Counted from the first letter of the stretch, positions 1 through 11,113 are shown. The stretch is DNA of 64,000 bases from Variovorax sp. V213 (GCF_041154455.1 NZ_AP028664.1:3349001-3413000); one strand, 5' to 3'. Notes: generated by a model from the sequence alone, not told the origin. Made by a program: numbers and translations.

Positions 1-1333
1 TGCCCGTGGGCCCGTTCCGGTGCTTGCTGATGATCACCTCGGCCACGCCCGGCTCCTTGCTGTTCTTGTCGTAGTAGTCGTCGCGGTAGATGAACATGAT
101 GATGTCCGCATCCTGCTCGATGGCGCCGGATTCGCGCAAGTCGCTCATCATGGGGCGCTTGTCGGTGCGGCTTTCGACGCCGCGGCTGAGCTGCGACAGC
201 GCGATCACCGGGCACTTGAGCTCCTTGGCGAGCATCTTCAGGCCGCGCGAGATTTCGCCCACGGCCGTGGCCCGGTTCTCGTCGCTCATGCTGCTGGACA
301 CGCTCATGAGCTGGAGGTAGTCGACCACGATCAGGCCGAGCCGGCCATACTGGCGCGCCAGGCGGCGCGCATTGGCGCGCAGTTCGCTGGTGGTGAGGCC
401 CGGCGTCTCGTCGATGTGCAGCGACACGTTGCGCAGCTTCTCGATGGCCTCGGTCAGGCGCGGCCACTCTTCGTCGCTGAGCTTGCCGGTGCGCAGGTGT
501 CCCTGGTCGATGCGGCCGATCGAGCCGACGATACGCACCGCCAGCTGCGAAGCGCCCATTTCCATCGAGAAGACCGCCACCGGCAGCCCTTCGTTGAGGG
601 CCACGTGCTCGGCGATGTTGATGGCCAGCGAGGTCTTGCCCATGGAAGGACGCGCGGCCAGCACGATCATGTCGCCCGGCTGCAGGCCCGAGGTCATCTT
701 GTCGAACTCGTAGAAGCCGGTGCGCACGCCGGTGATGTCGTTCGGGTTCTCCGCCATCTCGGTCACGCGGTCGAGCAGCTCGACCACCAGGGCATCCATG
801 CTCTGGAAGCCCTGCTTCATCCGCGTGCCTTCTTCGCCGATGTTGAAGATCTTCTGCTCGGCCTCGTCCAGGATCTTGTCGACCGACTTGCCTTGCGTGT
901 TGAAGGCGTTGGTCGCGATCTCGTCGCTCGCGGAGACGAGCTTGCGCAAGATGGAGCGCTCGCGCACGATCTCCGCATAGCGGCGGATGTTGCTCGCGCT
1001 CGGCACGTATTGCGCGAGCGAGTTCAAGTACACCAGTCCGCCGATTTCCTCGGCCTTGCCAAGGCCCTGCAGCTGCTCGTAGACGGTGATGACGTCGGCC
1101 GGCTTGCTGGCATTGATCAACCCGCCGATGGCGGCGTAGATCAGCTTGTGCTCATGGCGGTAGAAGTCGCCGTCCACCAGCAGGTCGCCCATGCGGTCCC
1201 ACGCGCCGTTGTCGAGCAGCAGGCCGCCGAGCACGCTCGACTCGGCCTCGATCGAGTGAGGCGGAATTCGAAGTTGGGCGACTTGGCGATCGGCCGACGG
1301 GTCATTGTCGGCATAGGAGAAAACGGCGGACAT
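1..1333 (-). CDS. dnaB: Replicative DNA helicase DnaB (C-terminus cut by window edge)
   Basis: Hexameric helicase that unwinds DNA at the replication fork and recruits DnaG primase. The reading frame starts at ATG 1333 and stays open to base 1, giving about 444 residues; the usual length is about 460-470, so only the extreme C-terminus is missing. The N-terminal primase-interaction domain (roughly residues 20-130) is followed by the RecA-like motor, with Walker A ARPSMGKTS at about 227-235, the Walker B-type stretch VVDYLQLM, and the DnaB-typical SQLSRGVESR and DLRESGAIEQD motifs. It lies downstream of rplI, separated by a terminator. The identity is secure. Confidence 0.97.
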   Translation of the reverse strand, partial: MSAVFSYADNDPSADRQVAQLRIPPHSIEAESSVLGGLLLDNGAWDRMGDLLVDGDFYRHEHKLIYAAIGGLINASKPADVITVYEQLQGLGKAEEIGGLVYLNSLAQYVPSASNIRRYAEIVRERSILRKLVSASDEIATNAFNTQGKSVDKILDEAEQKIFNIGEEGTRMKQGFQSMDALVVELLDRVTEMAENPNDITGVRTGFYEFDKMTSGLQPGDMIVLAARPSMGKTSLAINIAEHVALNEGLPVAVFSMEMGASQLAVRIVGSIGRIDQGHLRTGKLSDEEWPRLTEAIEKLRNVSLHIDETPGLTTSELRANARRLARQYGRLGLIVVDYLQLMSVSSSMSDENRATAVGEISRGLKMLAKELKCPVIALSQLSRGVESRTDKRPMMSDLRESGAIEQDADIIMFIYRDDYYDKNSKEPGVAEVIISKHRNGPTG

Positions 1334-1450
1334 GGACTTCCCTTGCAACCCTGCATGCTAAGCCGCACACGCGCTGGCGTGTGTGGACAAGGTTGTGAAT
1401 AAGCGGTGATCTTTCAGTGCACCGGCCGGGAGAACCGGTGCGCAAAAAGA

Positions 1451-1476
1451 CAAAAGCCGCCCGAGGGCGGCTTTTG
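1451..1476 (-). terminator. Rho-independent terminator after rplI
   Basis: Perfect stem AAAAGCCGCC / GGCGGCTTTT with a four-base loop, followed on the minus strand by a T-rich run. It lies between the rplI stop and the dnaB start and should end the rpsF-priB-rpsR-rplI transcript. Confidence 0.85.
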
Positions 1477-1503
1477 CGGCAGCGCGCAAGGCGCTGTGGA
1501 CGA

Positions 1504-1956
1504 TCAGGCGGTTTCGCCGTAGACCGTGACGGTGATGTCGACCACCACGTCGGTGTGCAGCGCAACGCTCACGGTGCTGTCGCCGACGACCTTGATCGGG
1601 CCGTTGGGCAGGCGCACCTGCGACTTCGCAACCTTGTAGCCTTGCTTGCCGAGCTCTTCGGCGATGTCGCCGTTGGTGACCGAGCCGAACAGACGGCCGT
1701 CAACGCCGGCCTTTTGGGTCAGCTTGACGGTCGTGCCGCCGAGCTTCTCGCCCTGGGCTTGCATTTCGGCCAGCTTGGCGGCCGCAGCCTTTTCGAGTTC
1801 GGCGCGCTTGGCTTCGAATTCGGCCTTGTTGGCAGCGGTGGCGCGGCGGGCGCGGCCCGTCGGGATCAGGAAGTTGCGGGCGTAGCCGTCCTTGACCTTG
1901 ACGATATCGCCCAGGCCGCCAACGTTCAGAACCTTGTCCAGAAGAATGATTTGCAT
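1504..1956 (-). CDS. rplI: 50S ribosomal protein L9
   Basis: Large-subunit protein that binds 23S rRNA and limits frameshifting. The 150-residue length is typical. The N-terminal domain begins MQIILLDKVLNVGGLGD and contains the family signature GYARNFLIP, followed by the long connecting helix (lysine, glutamate and alanine rich, about 45-75) and the C-terminal domain. It is the last gene of the rpsF-priB-rpsR-rplI operon, 11 bases after rpsR, and is followed by a strong hairpin. Confidence 0.98.
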   Translation of the reverse strand: MQIILLDKVLNVGGLGDIVKVKDGYARNFLIPTGRARRATAANKAEFEAKRAELEKAAAAKLAEMQAQGEKLGGTTVKLTQKAGVDGRLFGSVTNGDIAEELGKQGYKVAKSQVRLPNGPIKVVGDSTVSVALHTDVVVDITVTVYGETA

Positions 1957-1967
1957 GGTACGGCTCC

Positions 1968-2249
1968 TTAGACGCGGTGCTGGTCGCTGTACGGCACCAT
2001 CGCGAGGAAGCGCGCGCGCTTGATCGCGGTGTTGAGCTGGCGCTGGTAGATCGCTCGCGTGCCGGTCAGGCGTGCGGGGATGATCTTGCCGTTTTCGCTG
2101 ATGAAGTCACGCAGCGTGTCGATGTCCTTGTAGTCGATTTCCTCGACGCCAGCGACGGTGAAACGGCAGAAGCGCTTGCGCTTGAACAGCAGCGACTGGG
2201 TGTTGCGCTTCGGGCGCTTGTCTTTGTTGAATTTCTTGAACGTGGCCAT
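1968..2249 (-). CDS. rpsR: 30S ribosomal protein S18
   Basis: Small-subunit protein that pairs with S6 on the 30S platform. The 93-residue product has the basic N-terminus MATFKKFNKDKRPKRN and the conserved segment KIIPARLTGTRAIYQRQL. It lies between priB and rplI in the usual betaproteobacterial order. Confidence 0.98.
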   Translation of the reverse strand: MATFKKFNKDKRPKRNTQSLLFKRKRFCRFTVAGVEEIDYKDIDTLRDFISENGKIIPARLTGTRAIYQRQLNTAIKRARFLAMVPYSDQHRV

Positions 2250-2270
2250 TTGGGGACCTCTTGTCGAAAA

Positions 2271-2588
2271 TTAATCTTGCTGAAAATCCTGGATGTGCAG
2301 GACCGGATGCTTGCCGTTGCCCGGTGTCGCGAGAAAACCCTGAAAACGCCAGAGGCTTCCCATCGACTGCGTTGCGAGCCGTTCGGCGATGGCGCCGAAG
2401 GCAACGGCCTTGAGGGCCGTTTTCACCTGCCTGGCTTTTCCTGCCTCCTGGAGCGTCGACTCGTGTTCGAGCTTCAGGTCGATGGCGGGAAGGCCGGCGG
2501 GCGTGTATCGCAAGGCTCCGAGTTCGGCAACAGAGGCTGTCAGCAGAAGCTGGTTGACCCCGGTTGCCGCAGCAGCGGCAGCGGTCAC
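2271..2588 (-). CDS. priB: Primosomal replication protein N (PriB)
   Basis: Single-stranded DNA-binding OB-fold protein that bridges PriA and DnaT in replication restart. The 105-residue frame begins at GTG 2588, just after the rpsF stop, which implies translational coupling. Conserved OB-fold features include LKLEHES near the middle and the C-terminal HIQDFQQ. Its position between rpsF and rpsR is diagnostic, because PriB sequences diverge quickly. Confidence 0.9.
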   Translation of the reverse strand: MTAAAAAATGVNQLLLTASVAELGALRYTPAGLPAIDLKLEHESTLQEAGKARQVKTALKAVAFGAIAERLATQSMGSLWRFQGFLATPGNGKHPVLHIQDFQQD

Positions 2589-2592
2589 GCCA

Positions 2593-2967
2593 TCAGCTGT
2601 TGTTGGCGGCGTATTCGGCCTGCTGGGCCTTGCGGGCTTCTTCGCGCTCGACCGTCTTCATCATCGACGAAGGACCGGTTTCGGCCTTCTTCTTCTGAAC
2701 GGTCAGGTGGCGCAGCACCGCGTCGTTGAACTTGAACGCGTGTTCGAGTTCACCCATCACGGTTTGCTCGGCTTCAATGTTGACGCACAGGTAGTGCGCC
2801 TTGTTGAGCTTGTTGATCTGGTAAGCCAGCTGGCGGCGGCCCCAGTCTTCAACGCGGTGGATCTTGCCACCGCCGGCCGTGATGAGGCCCTTGTAACGCT
2901 CCAGCATGGCCGGAACTTGTTCGCTCTGATCCGGGTGGATCAGCAAAATGATTTCGTAGTGACGCAT
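2593..2967 (-). CDS. rpsF: 30S ribosomal protein S6
   Basis: Small-subunit platform protein and S18 partner. The start is placed at ATG 2967 (MRHYEIILLIHPDQSEQ), preceded by an AAGGAGT ribosome-binding site; an upstream extension in the same frame lacks S6 character. The product is 124 residues and contains the conserved LAYQINKLNKAHY. It is the first gene of the operon. Confidence 0.98.
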   Translation of the reverse strand: MRHYEIILLIHPDQSEQVPAMLERYKGLITAGGGKIHRVEDWGRRQLAYQINKLNKAHYLCVNIEAEQTVMGELEHAFKFNDAVLRHLTVQKKKAETGPSSMMKTVEREEARKAQQAEYAANNS

Positions 2968-3081
2968 GGCACTCCTTGTGGATTCTTCCGTGGAAGAGGA
3001 AAAGCCACCTGCAGCGTCGGGCGCAGTGTGGCAAGGCAAAGCCGGCTATTGTAGCACTGCTGGCGCGGCGCCTGTCCAGCG

Positions 3082-3588
3082 TCAGTCGTTCAAGGCCTTG
3101 TCGAGCGCGGCGGCCTTCTCGGGGCCGACGGCGGCACGTATCTTGGGTGCCAGCGCCGCCAGATCTTCGTAGCTGGCGGTCCCCTCGACCTGCAGGTTGA
3201 GGCGGAACCCTTTCAGCCCGAGAGCGCCCGTCAATTGGGTGGCGATCGGGTAGGCGTCCTTGTAGCGCTGCTGCCTGCTGCGCCCCGAAGACGGCGCGGG
3301 TTCGGCTGGCCTTGGTTTAGGCGTTGGCGAGACAGGTGCTGCCTGGTTTGCGGCCGGCGCTTCAGGAGCCTTGGCGGGAACGGCCGCCTTGCTGCCCGCC
3401 GCCGGGCCGAGCAGCCCCAGCGTGACGAGCTGATCGATTTCCTCCCGCGCGATGCCTGTTCCGGCAAGCACCTCGTCGACCGAGCGCTTGCCGTCGAACA
3501 GGATGAACGCGGTACGCTGACGGGGCGAAAGGGGCACCGAACGATCTTTGAGAACCTGCTGCCCAGCTTCTGTCTTGACAAGAATCAT
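3082..3588 (-). CDS. Conserved-type protein of unknown function with proline/alanine linker
   Basis: I do not recognise this 168-residue protein. I place the start at ATG 3588 (MILVKTEAGQQVLKDRS) because the upstream extension is arginine rich and lacks domain character. Residues 1-70 form a small folded region with the pattern of a winged helix, containing ILFDGKRSVDEVL and REEIDQLVTLGLLGP. A proline/alanine linker follows (about 75-110), then a second compact region with alternating charge. No signal peptide or membrane segment is visible. It stands alone between rpsF and ppsA; cytoplasmic location is inferred. Confidence 0.7.
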   Translation of the reverse strand: MILVKTEAGQQVLKDRSVPLSPRQRTAFILFDGKRSVDEVLAGTGIAREEIDQLVTLGLLGPAAGSKAAVPAKAPEAPAANQAAPVSPTPKPRPAEPAPSSGRSRQQRYKDAYPIATQLTGALGLKGFRLNLQVEGTASYEDLAALAPKIRAAVGPEKAAALDKALND

Positions 3589-3722
3589 GATGGTTTCTTC
3601 CGCAAAATGCCGGCGGGTGCGGCGACGAGCGGTTTCGCCATGCGCAGTCCGCAAGCGACCGGCCAGCCCATGAATTCACAGGCCTGGCACTAGTAACACA
3701 TTCTGATTCAATTCTTGCAGGC

Positions 3723-3755
3723 ACCGGCGCGGGAATTCCCGGTGGGGGCGCCGGT
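3723..3755. terminator. Hairpin downstream of ppsA
   Basis: Inverted repeat ACCGGCGC / GCGCCGGT with a 17-base loop, in the gap after the ppsA stop. There is no clear U-run, so a termination role is only plausible. Confidence 0.35.
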
Positions 3756-3796
3756 AGTGGCTGCCGCGCGACAGGGGCGCGATGGCCCCCATCCCG

Positions 3797-6190
<2,394 letters not shown>

Positions 6191-6382
6191 GGGAAAGCTC
6201 CAGAAGTTGAAACCGGTGCTGCATGCAGGCGGCGCGGCACGATCGTTCTCGTTGCTTTGGGTGCGGGCGCGGTGTGCATGGAAAGAATTGGGGGCAAGGG
6301 AAAGCGGATTCCCGATAATGGCCCGGATTGTAGGCGCGGCGAGGTTGCATGCGCCGCAGGACAAGGCCGCAAGAGCAACACC

Positions 6383-7204
6383 ATGCATACACGCACTGTT
6401 TTCTTCATATCCGACGGTACCGGCATCACCGCCGAAACTTTCGGTAACGCCGTGCTGGCCCAGTTCGAGATGAAGCCGCGCCACGTCCGGCTGCCTTTCA
6501 CCGATACGGTCGACAAGGCGCATCAGGCGGTGCGGCAGATCAACCACACGGCCGAACTGGAAGGCGTGCGCCCCATCGTCTTCACGACTCTGGCGAACAT
6601 GGAGGTGCTCGAAGTCATCGAAACCGGCTGCAAAGGCATGCTGCTCGACATGTTCGGCACCTTCGTGCGGCCGCTCGAGATCGAGCTGGCGGTCAAGTCG
6701 AATCACCGCATCGGTCGCTTCAGCGACGCCAGCAAGAGCAAGGAATACGACGCCCGCATTGCAGCCATCGATTTCAGCCTGGCGCACGACGACGGCCAGA
6801 GCAACCGCGACCTCGAGGGTGCCGACGTGATCCTGGTGGGCGTGAGCCGCAGCGGCAAGACGCCCACGTCTCTCTATCTGGCAATGCAGCATGGCCTGAA
6901 GGCGGCCAACTACCCGCTGATTCCGGAAGATTTCGAGCGCCGCCAGCTGCCGCCGGCCTTGATGCCCTATCGCAAGAAGATCTTCGGGCTCACGATCCAG
7001 CCCGAGCGGCTGAGCCAGATCCGCAACGAGCGCCGGCCCGATTCGCGCTACGCCAGCCTCGAAAACTGCCGCCACGAGGTGGCCGAGGCCGAGGCCATGA
7101 TGCGACGGGCGGGCATCCGGTGGCTTTCGACGACGACCAAGTCGATCGAGGAAATTGCCACCACCATCCTGCAGGAACTAAAGCCGGAGCGGCTGGTTTA
7201 CTGA
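6383..7204 (+). CDS. ppsR: PEP synthase regulatory protein (ADP-dependent kinase / pyrophosphorylase, DUF299)
   Basis: Bifunctional enzyme that inactivates PEP synthase by ADP-dependent threonine phosphorylation and reactivates it by Pi-dependent dephosphorylation. The start is ATG 6383 (MHTRTVFFISDGTGITAE), giving 273 residues, the family length. The characteristic N-terminal ISDGTGITAE and the P-loop GVSRSGKT at residues 153-160 are both present, followed by TPTSLYLA. It is divergently paired with its target ppsA. Confidence 0.96.
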   Translation: MHTRTVFFISDGTGITAETFGNAVLAQFEMKPRHVRLPFTDTVDKAHQAVRQINHTAELEGVRPIVFTTLANMEVLEVIETGCKGMLLDMFGTFVRPLEIELAVKSNHRIGRFSDASKSKEYDARIAAIDFSLAHDDGQSNRDLEGADVILVGVSRSGKTPTSLYLAMQHGLKAANYPLIPEDFERRQLPPALMPYRKKIFGLTIQPERLSQIRNERRPDSRYASLENCRHEVAEAEAMMRRAGIRWLSTTTKSIEEIATTILQELKPERLVY

Positions 7205-7238
7205 ACCTGCCGTCCGGTCTGCCCGCCCCTGCCGCGTT

Positions 7239-8810
7239 TCAGGCGGCAGCCTGCTCGGCCGGGGCCGAGGTGCGGATCAGGTGATCGAACGCGCCCAGCG
7301 CCGCCTTCGCGCCGTCGCCGGCCGCGATGATGATCTGCTTGAACGGCACGGTGGTCGCGTCGCCGGCCGCAAACACGCCCGGAACCGAGGTCTGTCCCCT
7401 GGCGTCGACAACGATCTCGCCGTGCTTCGTCAGTTCGACCACGCCCTTGAGCCAGTCGGTGTTGGGCACCAGGCCGATCTGGATGAACACGCCTTCCAGT
7501 TCGACCTTCTTCAGTTCACCCGTTGCGCGGTCCTTGTAGACCAGGCCATTGACCTTCTGGTCGCCGGTGATCTCGGTGGTCTGCGCGTTGGTGAACACGT
7601 CGACGTTCTGGAGGCTCTTGAGCTTGCGCTGCAAAACGGCATCGGCGCGCAGCGCGGTGTCGAATTCGATCAGCGTGACGTGGCCCACGATGCCGGCAAG
7701 GTCGATCGCTGCCTCGACGCCCGAATTGCCTCCGCCGATCACGGCCACGCGCTTGCCCTTGAACAGCGGGCCGTCGCAGTGCGGGCAGTAGGCCACGCCC
7801 TTGTTCTTGAACTCGTGCTCGCCGGGCACGTTGATGTTGCGCCAGCGCGCGCCGGTCGAAATGATGATCGACTTGCTCTTCAGCGAAGCGCCGCTTTCGA
7901 GCTGCACTTCGATCAGGTCCTTGCCCGGAACCAGTGCCTTGGCACGCTGCAGGTTCATGATGTCGACGTCGTAGTCGCGCACGTGCTCTTCGAGCGCATG
8001 GGCGAACTTCGGTCCTTCGGTTTCCTTGATCGAGATGAAGTTCTCGATACCGAGCGTGTCGAGTACCTGGCCGCCGAAACGCTCGGATGCCACGCCGGTG
8101 CGAATGCCCTTGCGGGCCGCATACACGGCAGCCGCGGCGCCAGCAGGGCCGCCGCCGACGATCAGGACGTCGAACGGGTCCTTGCCGGCAATCTTCCTGG
8201 CTTCGCGCTCGACGCCGCCGGTGTCGATCTTCGCAAGGATTTCTTCCAGGCTCATGCGGCCCTGGCCGAACTCGGTGCCGTTCAGAAAGACGGTCGGCAC
8301 GGCCATCACCTGGCGTTCCTTGACCTCGTCCTGGAAGGTGCCGCCCTCGATCATCGTGGTGCGGATGCGCGGGTTCTGCACCGCCATCAGGTTCAGCGCC
8401 TGGACCACGTCCGGGCAGTTGTGGCAGGTGAGCGAGACGTAGATCTCGAATTCAAAGTCGCCGTCGAGCGCCTTGATCTGGTCGAGCACTGCCTGCTCGA
8501 CCTTCGGGGGGTAGCCGCCGATCTGCAGCAGCGCAAGGATCAGCGACGTGAATTCATGGCCCATCGGCAGGCCGGCAAAGCGCGGGCCGTGGTTCTCGCT
8601 CGGGCGATTGACCGAGAAAGAAGGCTTGCGATGGTTGTCGCCGCGGCTTTCGGTCAGCTTGACCAGAGGAGACGATTCTGCGACGTCCTTCAGCAGCGAC
8701 AGCATCTCGCCCGAGGCCTTGCTGTCGTCGAGCGAGGCGACGATCTCGATCGGCTGCGTGGCGCGTTCGAGATAACTCTTCAATTGGGCTTTGGTGCTGG
8801 CGTCGAGCAT
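7239..8810 (-). CDS. ahpF: Alkyl hydroperoxide reductase subunit F
   Basis: NADH-dependent flavoprotein that reduces AhpC. Its 523 residues match the family. The N-terminal tandem thioredoxin fold carries the CxxC pair C129/C132 (TCHNCPD). The FAD-binding motif VLIVGGGPAG lies at about 215-224, and the second redox pair C342/C345 is in YCPHCDGP. It lies downstream of ahpC on the same strand, with a terminator hairpin in between, so part of its expression must come from read-through or its own promoter. Confidence 0.97.
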   Translation of the reverse strand: MLDASTKAQLKSYLERATQPIEIVASLDDSKASGEMLSLLKDVAESSPLVKLTESRGDNHRKPSFSVNRPSENHGPRFAGLPMGHEFTSLILALLQIGGYPPKVEQAVLDQIKALDGDFEFEIYVSLTCHNCPDVVQALNLMAVQNPRIRTTMIEGGTFQDEVKERQVMAVPTVFLNGTEFGQGRMSLEEILAKIDTGGVEREARKIAGKDPFDVLIVGGGPAGAAAAVYAARKGIRTGVASERFGGQVLDTLGIENFISIKETEGPKFAHALEEHVRDYDVDIMNLQRAKALVPGKDLIEVQLESGASLKSKSIIISTGARWRNINVPGEHEFKNKGVAYCPHCDGPLFKGKRVAVIGGGNSGVEAAIDLAGIVGHVTLIEFDTALRADAVLQRKLKSLQNVDVFTNAQTTEITGDQKVNGLVYKDRATGELKKVELEGVFIQIGLVPNTDWLKGVVELTKHGEIVVDARGQTSVPGVFAAGDATTVPFKQIIIAAGDGAKAALGAFDHLIRTSAPAEQAAA

Positions 8811-8852
8811 GGCGGAATCACTTTCGATATCTTAAAACTATCAACGGGGAAC

Positions 8853-8886
8853 AAAAAAGCCCGGGGCCTCGTGAGCGCCGGGCTTT
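8853..8886 (-). terminator. Terminator between ahpC and ahpF
   Basis: Stem AAAGCCCGG / CCGGGCTTT followed on the minus strand by a T6 run. It sits directly after the ahpC stop and before ahpF, consistent with attenuation that keeps AhpC in excess of AhpF. Confidence 0.85.
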
Positions 8887-8898
8887 CGCGCGGAACGC

Positions 8899-9471
8899 TT
8901 AGATCTTGCCGACGAGGTCGAACGATGGCTTCAGCGTTTCGGCGCCTTCGGTCCACTTGGCGGGGCAGACTTCACCGGGGTGGGCGGCCACGTACTGGGC
9001 AGCCTTCACGCGGCGCAGCAGTTCGGCGGCGTCGCGGCCGATGCCGTTGTCGTGCACTTCGATGGTCTTGATCTTGCCTTCGGGGTCGATCACGAAGGTG
9101 CCGCGGTATGCGAGGCCGGCGTCTTCGCCTTCTTCGATCAGCACCTGGAAGGCGCGGGCCAGTTGCTGGCTCGGGTCGCCGATCAGCGGGTACTTGACCT
9201 TGCCGATGGTGTCCGAGGTGTCGTGCCATGCCTTGTGGGTGAAGTGGGTGTCGGTCGACACGCCATAGATCTCGACGCCGAGCTTCTGGAATTCAGCATA
9301 GTGGTCGGCCAGGTCGCCGAGTTCGGTCGGACACACGAACGTAAAGTCAGCCGGGTAGAACACCACGACCGACCATTTACCCTTGAAGTTGTCGTTGCTG
9401 ACGGGCACGAACTTGCCGTTGTGATACGCGGTGGCCTTGAAGGGAATGATTTCGGTGTTGATCAGGGACAT
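8899..9471 (-). CDS. ahpC: Alkyl hydroperoxide reductase subunit C (2-Cys peroxiredoxin)
   Basis: Peroxiredoxin that reduces organic hydroperoxides, H2O2 and peroxynitrite. Start ATG 9471 (MSLINTEIIPFKATAY) gives 190 residues; an in-frame extension upstream is not conserved in character. The peroxidatic Cys is C47 in FVCPTEL and the resolving Cys is C169 in EVCPAKW. An OxyR-type site lies upstream, and ahpF follows after a terminator. Confidence 0.98.
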   Translation of the reverse strand: MSLINTEIIPFKATAYHNGKFVPVSNDNFKGKWSVVVFYPADFTFVCPTELGDLADHYAEFQKLGVEIYGVSTDTHFTHKAWHDTSDTIGKVKYPLIGDPSQQLARAFQVLIEEGEDAGLAYRGTFVIDPEGKIKTIEVHDNGIGRDAAELLRRVKAAQYVAAHPGEVCPAKWTEGAETLKPSFDLVGKI

Positions 9472-9540
9472 TGCTGTTTCCTTGGTGGTGGCTAATGAAA
9501 AGAACGAGCCATGAGTATAACTACCAATCTCCATATTTTA

Positions 9541-9577
9541 ATAGTCATCAACTATTAAAAGCATTGCGGCTTGCTAT
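9541..9577. promoter_or_regulatory. Candidate OxyR binding site
   Basis: The pattern is ATAG-N7-CTAT-N7-ATTG-N7-CTAT, matching the OxyR tetranucleotide array (ATAG-N7-CTAT-N7-ATAG-N7-CTAT) with one base change. It sits 70-106 bases before the ahpC start and about 140 bases before bfr, so it could control either or both. The pattern is seen directly; OxyR binding is inferred. Confidence 0.7.
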
Positions 9578-9714
9578 GTTTGCGATGACGCCAGCGAAGG
9601 CCGAATACGAACGTGTATCACCATCAAACGCATGCAGACCGGCACCGCATGGGATTGCTTGCAAGTGCTCGCCCGCCCCTCTCACAATCGGTGCTTTCAG
9701 AACAAGGAAAAACC

Positions 9715-10191
9715 ATGAAGGGCGACCCCAAGGTCATCGAACATCTGCAGGCGCAGCTCAAGAACGAGCTCACCGCGATCAACCAGTACTTCCTGCACTA
9801 CCGCATGCTCAAGCATTGGGGTCTGGACAAGCTGGCCAAGAAGGAATACGAGGAATCGATCGGCGAAATGAAGCACGCCGACAAGCTGATGGACCGCATC
9901 TTCATGCTCGACGGCCTGCCGAACCTGCAGGACCTGGGCAAGCTGAACATCGGCGAAGACGTGCCCGAGCTGCTGGGCTGCGACCTGGGCGCCGAAACCG
10001 GCGCGCAAGCCACCATCAAGGACGGCATTGCCTACTGCGAAACGGTGCGCGACTACGTTTCACGCGACCTGCTGCAGGAAATCCTGGACGACACCGAAGA
10101 GCACATCGACTTCCTCGAGACCCAGATCGAGCTGATCGACAAGGTCGGCCTGCAGAACTACCTGCAATCGCAGATGGGCGAGCTCAGCTGA
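9715..10191 (+). CDS. bfr: Bacterioferritin
   Basis: Iron-storing 24-mer with a di-iron ferroxidase site and inter-subunit heme. Start ATG 9715 (MKGDPKVIEHLQ) follows AAGGAAA; the product is 158 residues, the normal length. The heme-ligating Met is M52 in EMKHAD, and ferroxidase ligands sit in NELTAINQYF and DDTEEHIDFLE. It lies divergent from ahpC. The iron-release partner bfd is about 4.4 kb away in the same iron block. Confidence 0.97.
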   Translation: MKGDPKVIEHLQAQLKNELTAINQYFLHYRMLKHWGLDKLAKKEYEESIGEMKHADKLMDRIFMLDGLPNLQDLGKLNIGEDVPELLGCDLGAETGAQATIKDGIAYCETVRDYVSRDLLQEILDDTEEHIDFLETQIELIDKVGLQNYLQSQMGELS

Positions 10192-10213
10192 TCGGCGAGG
10201 CCGGGCGTATCCG

Positions 10214-10768
10214 TCAATCGACGTCGCCCGGCGCCTGCGGTCGCTTGCGCCCGCTGAGCATGGCGGCGACCAGGTTCTCCCTGTGCCGCCAGCTCGTGAA
10301 AACGACACCGGCCAGGTGCAGGGCAATCAGCGCCACCAGAGTCCAGGCCAATGTGCGGTGGAGCCATTCCACCCACGCCAGTCCCCAGAACATGTCGAGC
10401 GAGTACATCCAGCCCGTGACGCCGACGGCGGCCACCGCGGCCAGCAAGGCAACGACCATCCAGCCACCCAGCGGGTTGTGGCCCACATAGCGCTTTTCTC
10501 GCCGGGCAAGCACCTCGCCCGCATATCGCCGCACCTCCAAGGGAGACCGAACGAACTGGCGGAACCTGGCGTAGCGCCCGCCGAGCCCACCGCCGACGCA
10601 GCGGCCCGCAACCAGGGCGAGTGCGGCGTAGCCCGCCCATTCATGCTGCCGCAGCAGCGCCTCGCCGCTGAACCATGCCACCCCAATGGCGATGACCAGC
10701 GCCCAGTGCGTTGCACGCAGCCAAAGCGCCCAGACCCGCGTCGACGGACGCCCGGAAACCGCACGCAC
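10214..10768 (-). CDS. Cytochrome b561-type membrane protein
   Basis: Di-heme b-type cytochrome domain of about 184 residues with four predicted membrane helices. Heme-ligand histidines are visible in LRATHWALV near the N-terminus, RYVGHNP, VEWLHRTLAW and IALHLAGVV. I choose GTG 10768 as the start because it follows the stop of the PepSY gene by 11 bases and has a GAGG upstream; a longer frame overlaps that gene. With its PepSY neighbour it may form a small electron-transfer unit. The role in ferric reduction is inferred from the iron-gene context. Confidence 0.8.
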   Translation of the reverse strand: MRAVSGRPSTRVWALWLRATHWALVIAIGVAWFSGEALLRQHEWAGYAALALVAGRCVGGGLGGRYARFRQFVRSPLEVRRYAGEVLARREKRYVGHNPLGGWMVVALLAAVAAVGVTGWMYSLDMFWGLAWVEWLHRTLAWTLVALIALHLAGVVFTSWRHRENLVAAMLSGRKRPQAPGDVD

Positions 10769-10779
10769 CGCGCGGTGCC

Positions 10780-11076
10780 TCAGGAAGGCTGCTTGACTTG
10801 TCCGACCTTCTCGAAGGTCTTGGGATCGAAGAACGCCTCGGCGCGCTGGCCTTTCTCGTCGAAGCCGTAGACCTCGTAGCAGCCATTGAAGTTCTTGATC
10901 TGGCGCACCTTCCAGCCTTCGCCGGTCAGCTTGCGCTGCAGTTCCATCTGCGGACGCATTTCTTCCTTGGGAACCGGCGCGCACTTGACCGCGTCATGCT
11001 CGACGAACTGGGCGGATACGGACGCGGACCAGAGGACGGCGGTTGCAGCCGCAACACAAAGAAGTGACTTGTTCAT
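10780..11076 (-). CDS. Secreted PepSY-domain protein
   Basis: Small periplasmic protein of 98 residues. The signal peptide MNKSLLCVAAATAVLWSASV ends near ASVSAQ. The mature part has a PepSY-like fold with GEGWKVRQIKNFNGCYEVYG and FFDPKTFEKVGQV. Two cysteines could form a disulfide. It lies directly upstream of the cytochrome b561 gene, a common pairing. The function is unknown; modulating or accompanying the cytochrome is inferred. Confidence 0.8.
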   Translation of the reverse strand: MNKSLLCVAAATAVLWSASVSAQFVEHDAVKCAPVPKEEMRPQMELQRKLTGEGWKVRQIKNFNGCYEVYGFDEKGQRAEAFFDPKTFEKVGQVKQPS

Positions 11077-11113
11077 GAATGGTCTCCCGGCATTGCAGGC
11101 GCCGCGCTGAGGC

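Noticed and set aside
20..1402. 460-residue plus-strand frame opposite dnaB
   Set aside because: It is the antisense shadow of dnaB; its product is His/Arg/Ala rich without motifs, whereas the minus strand encodes a complete DnaB core.
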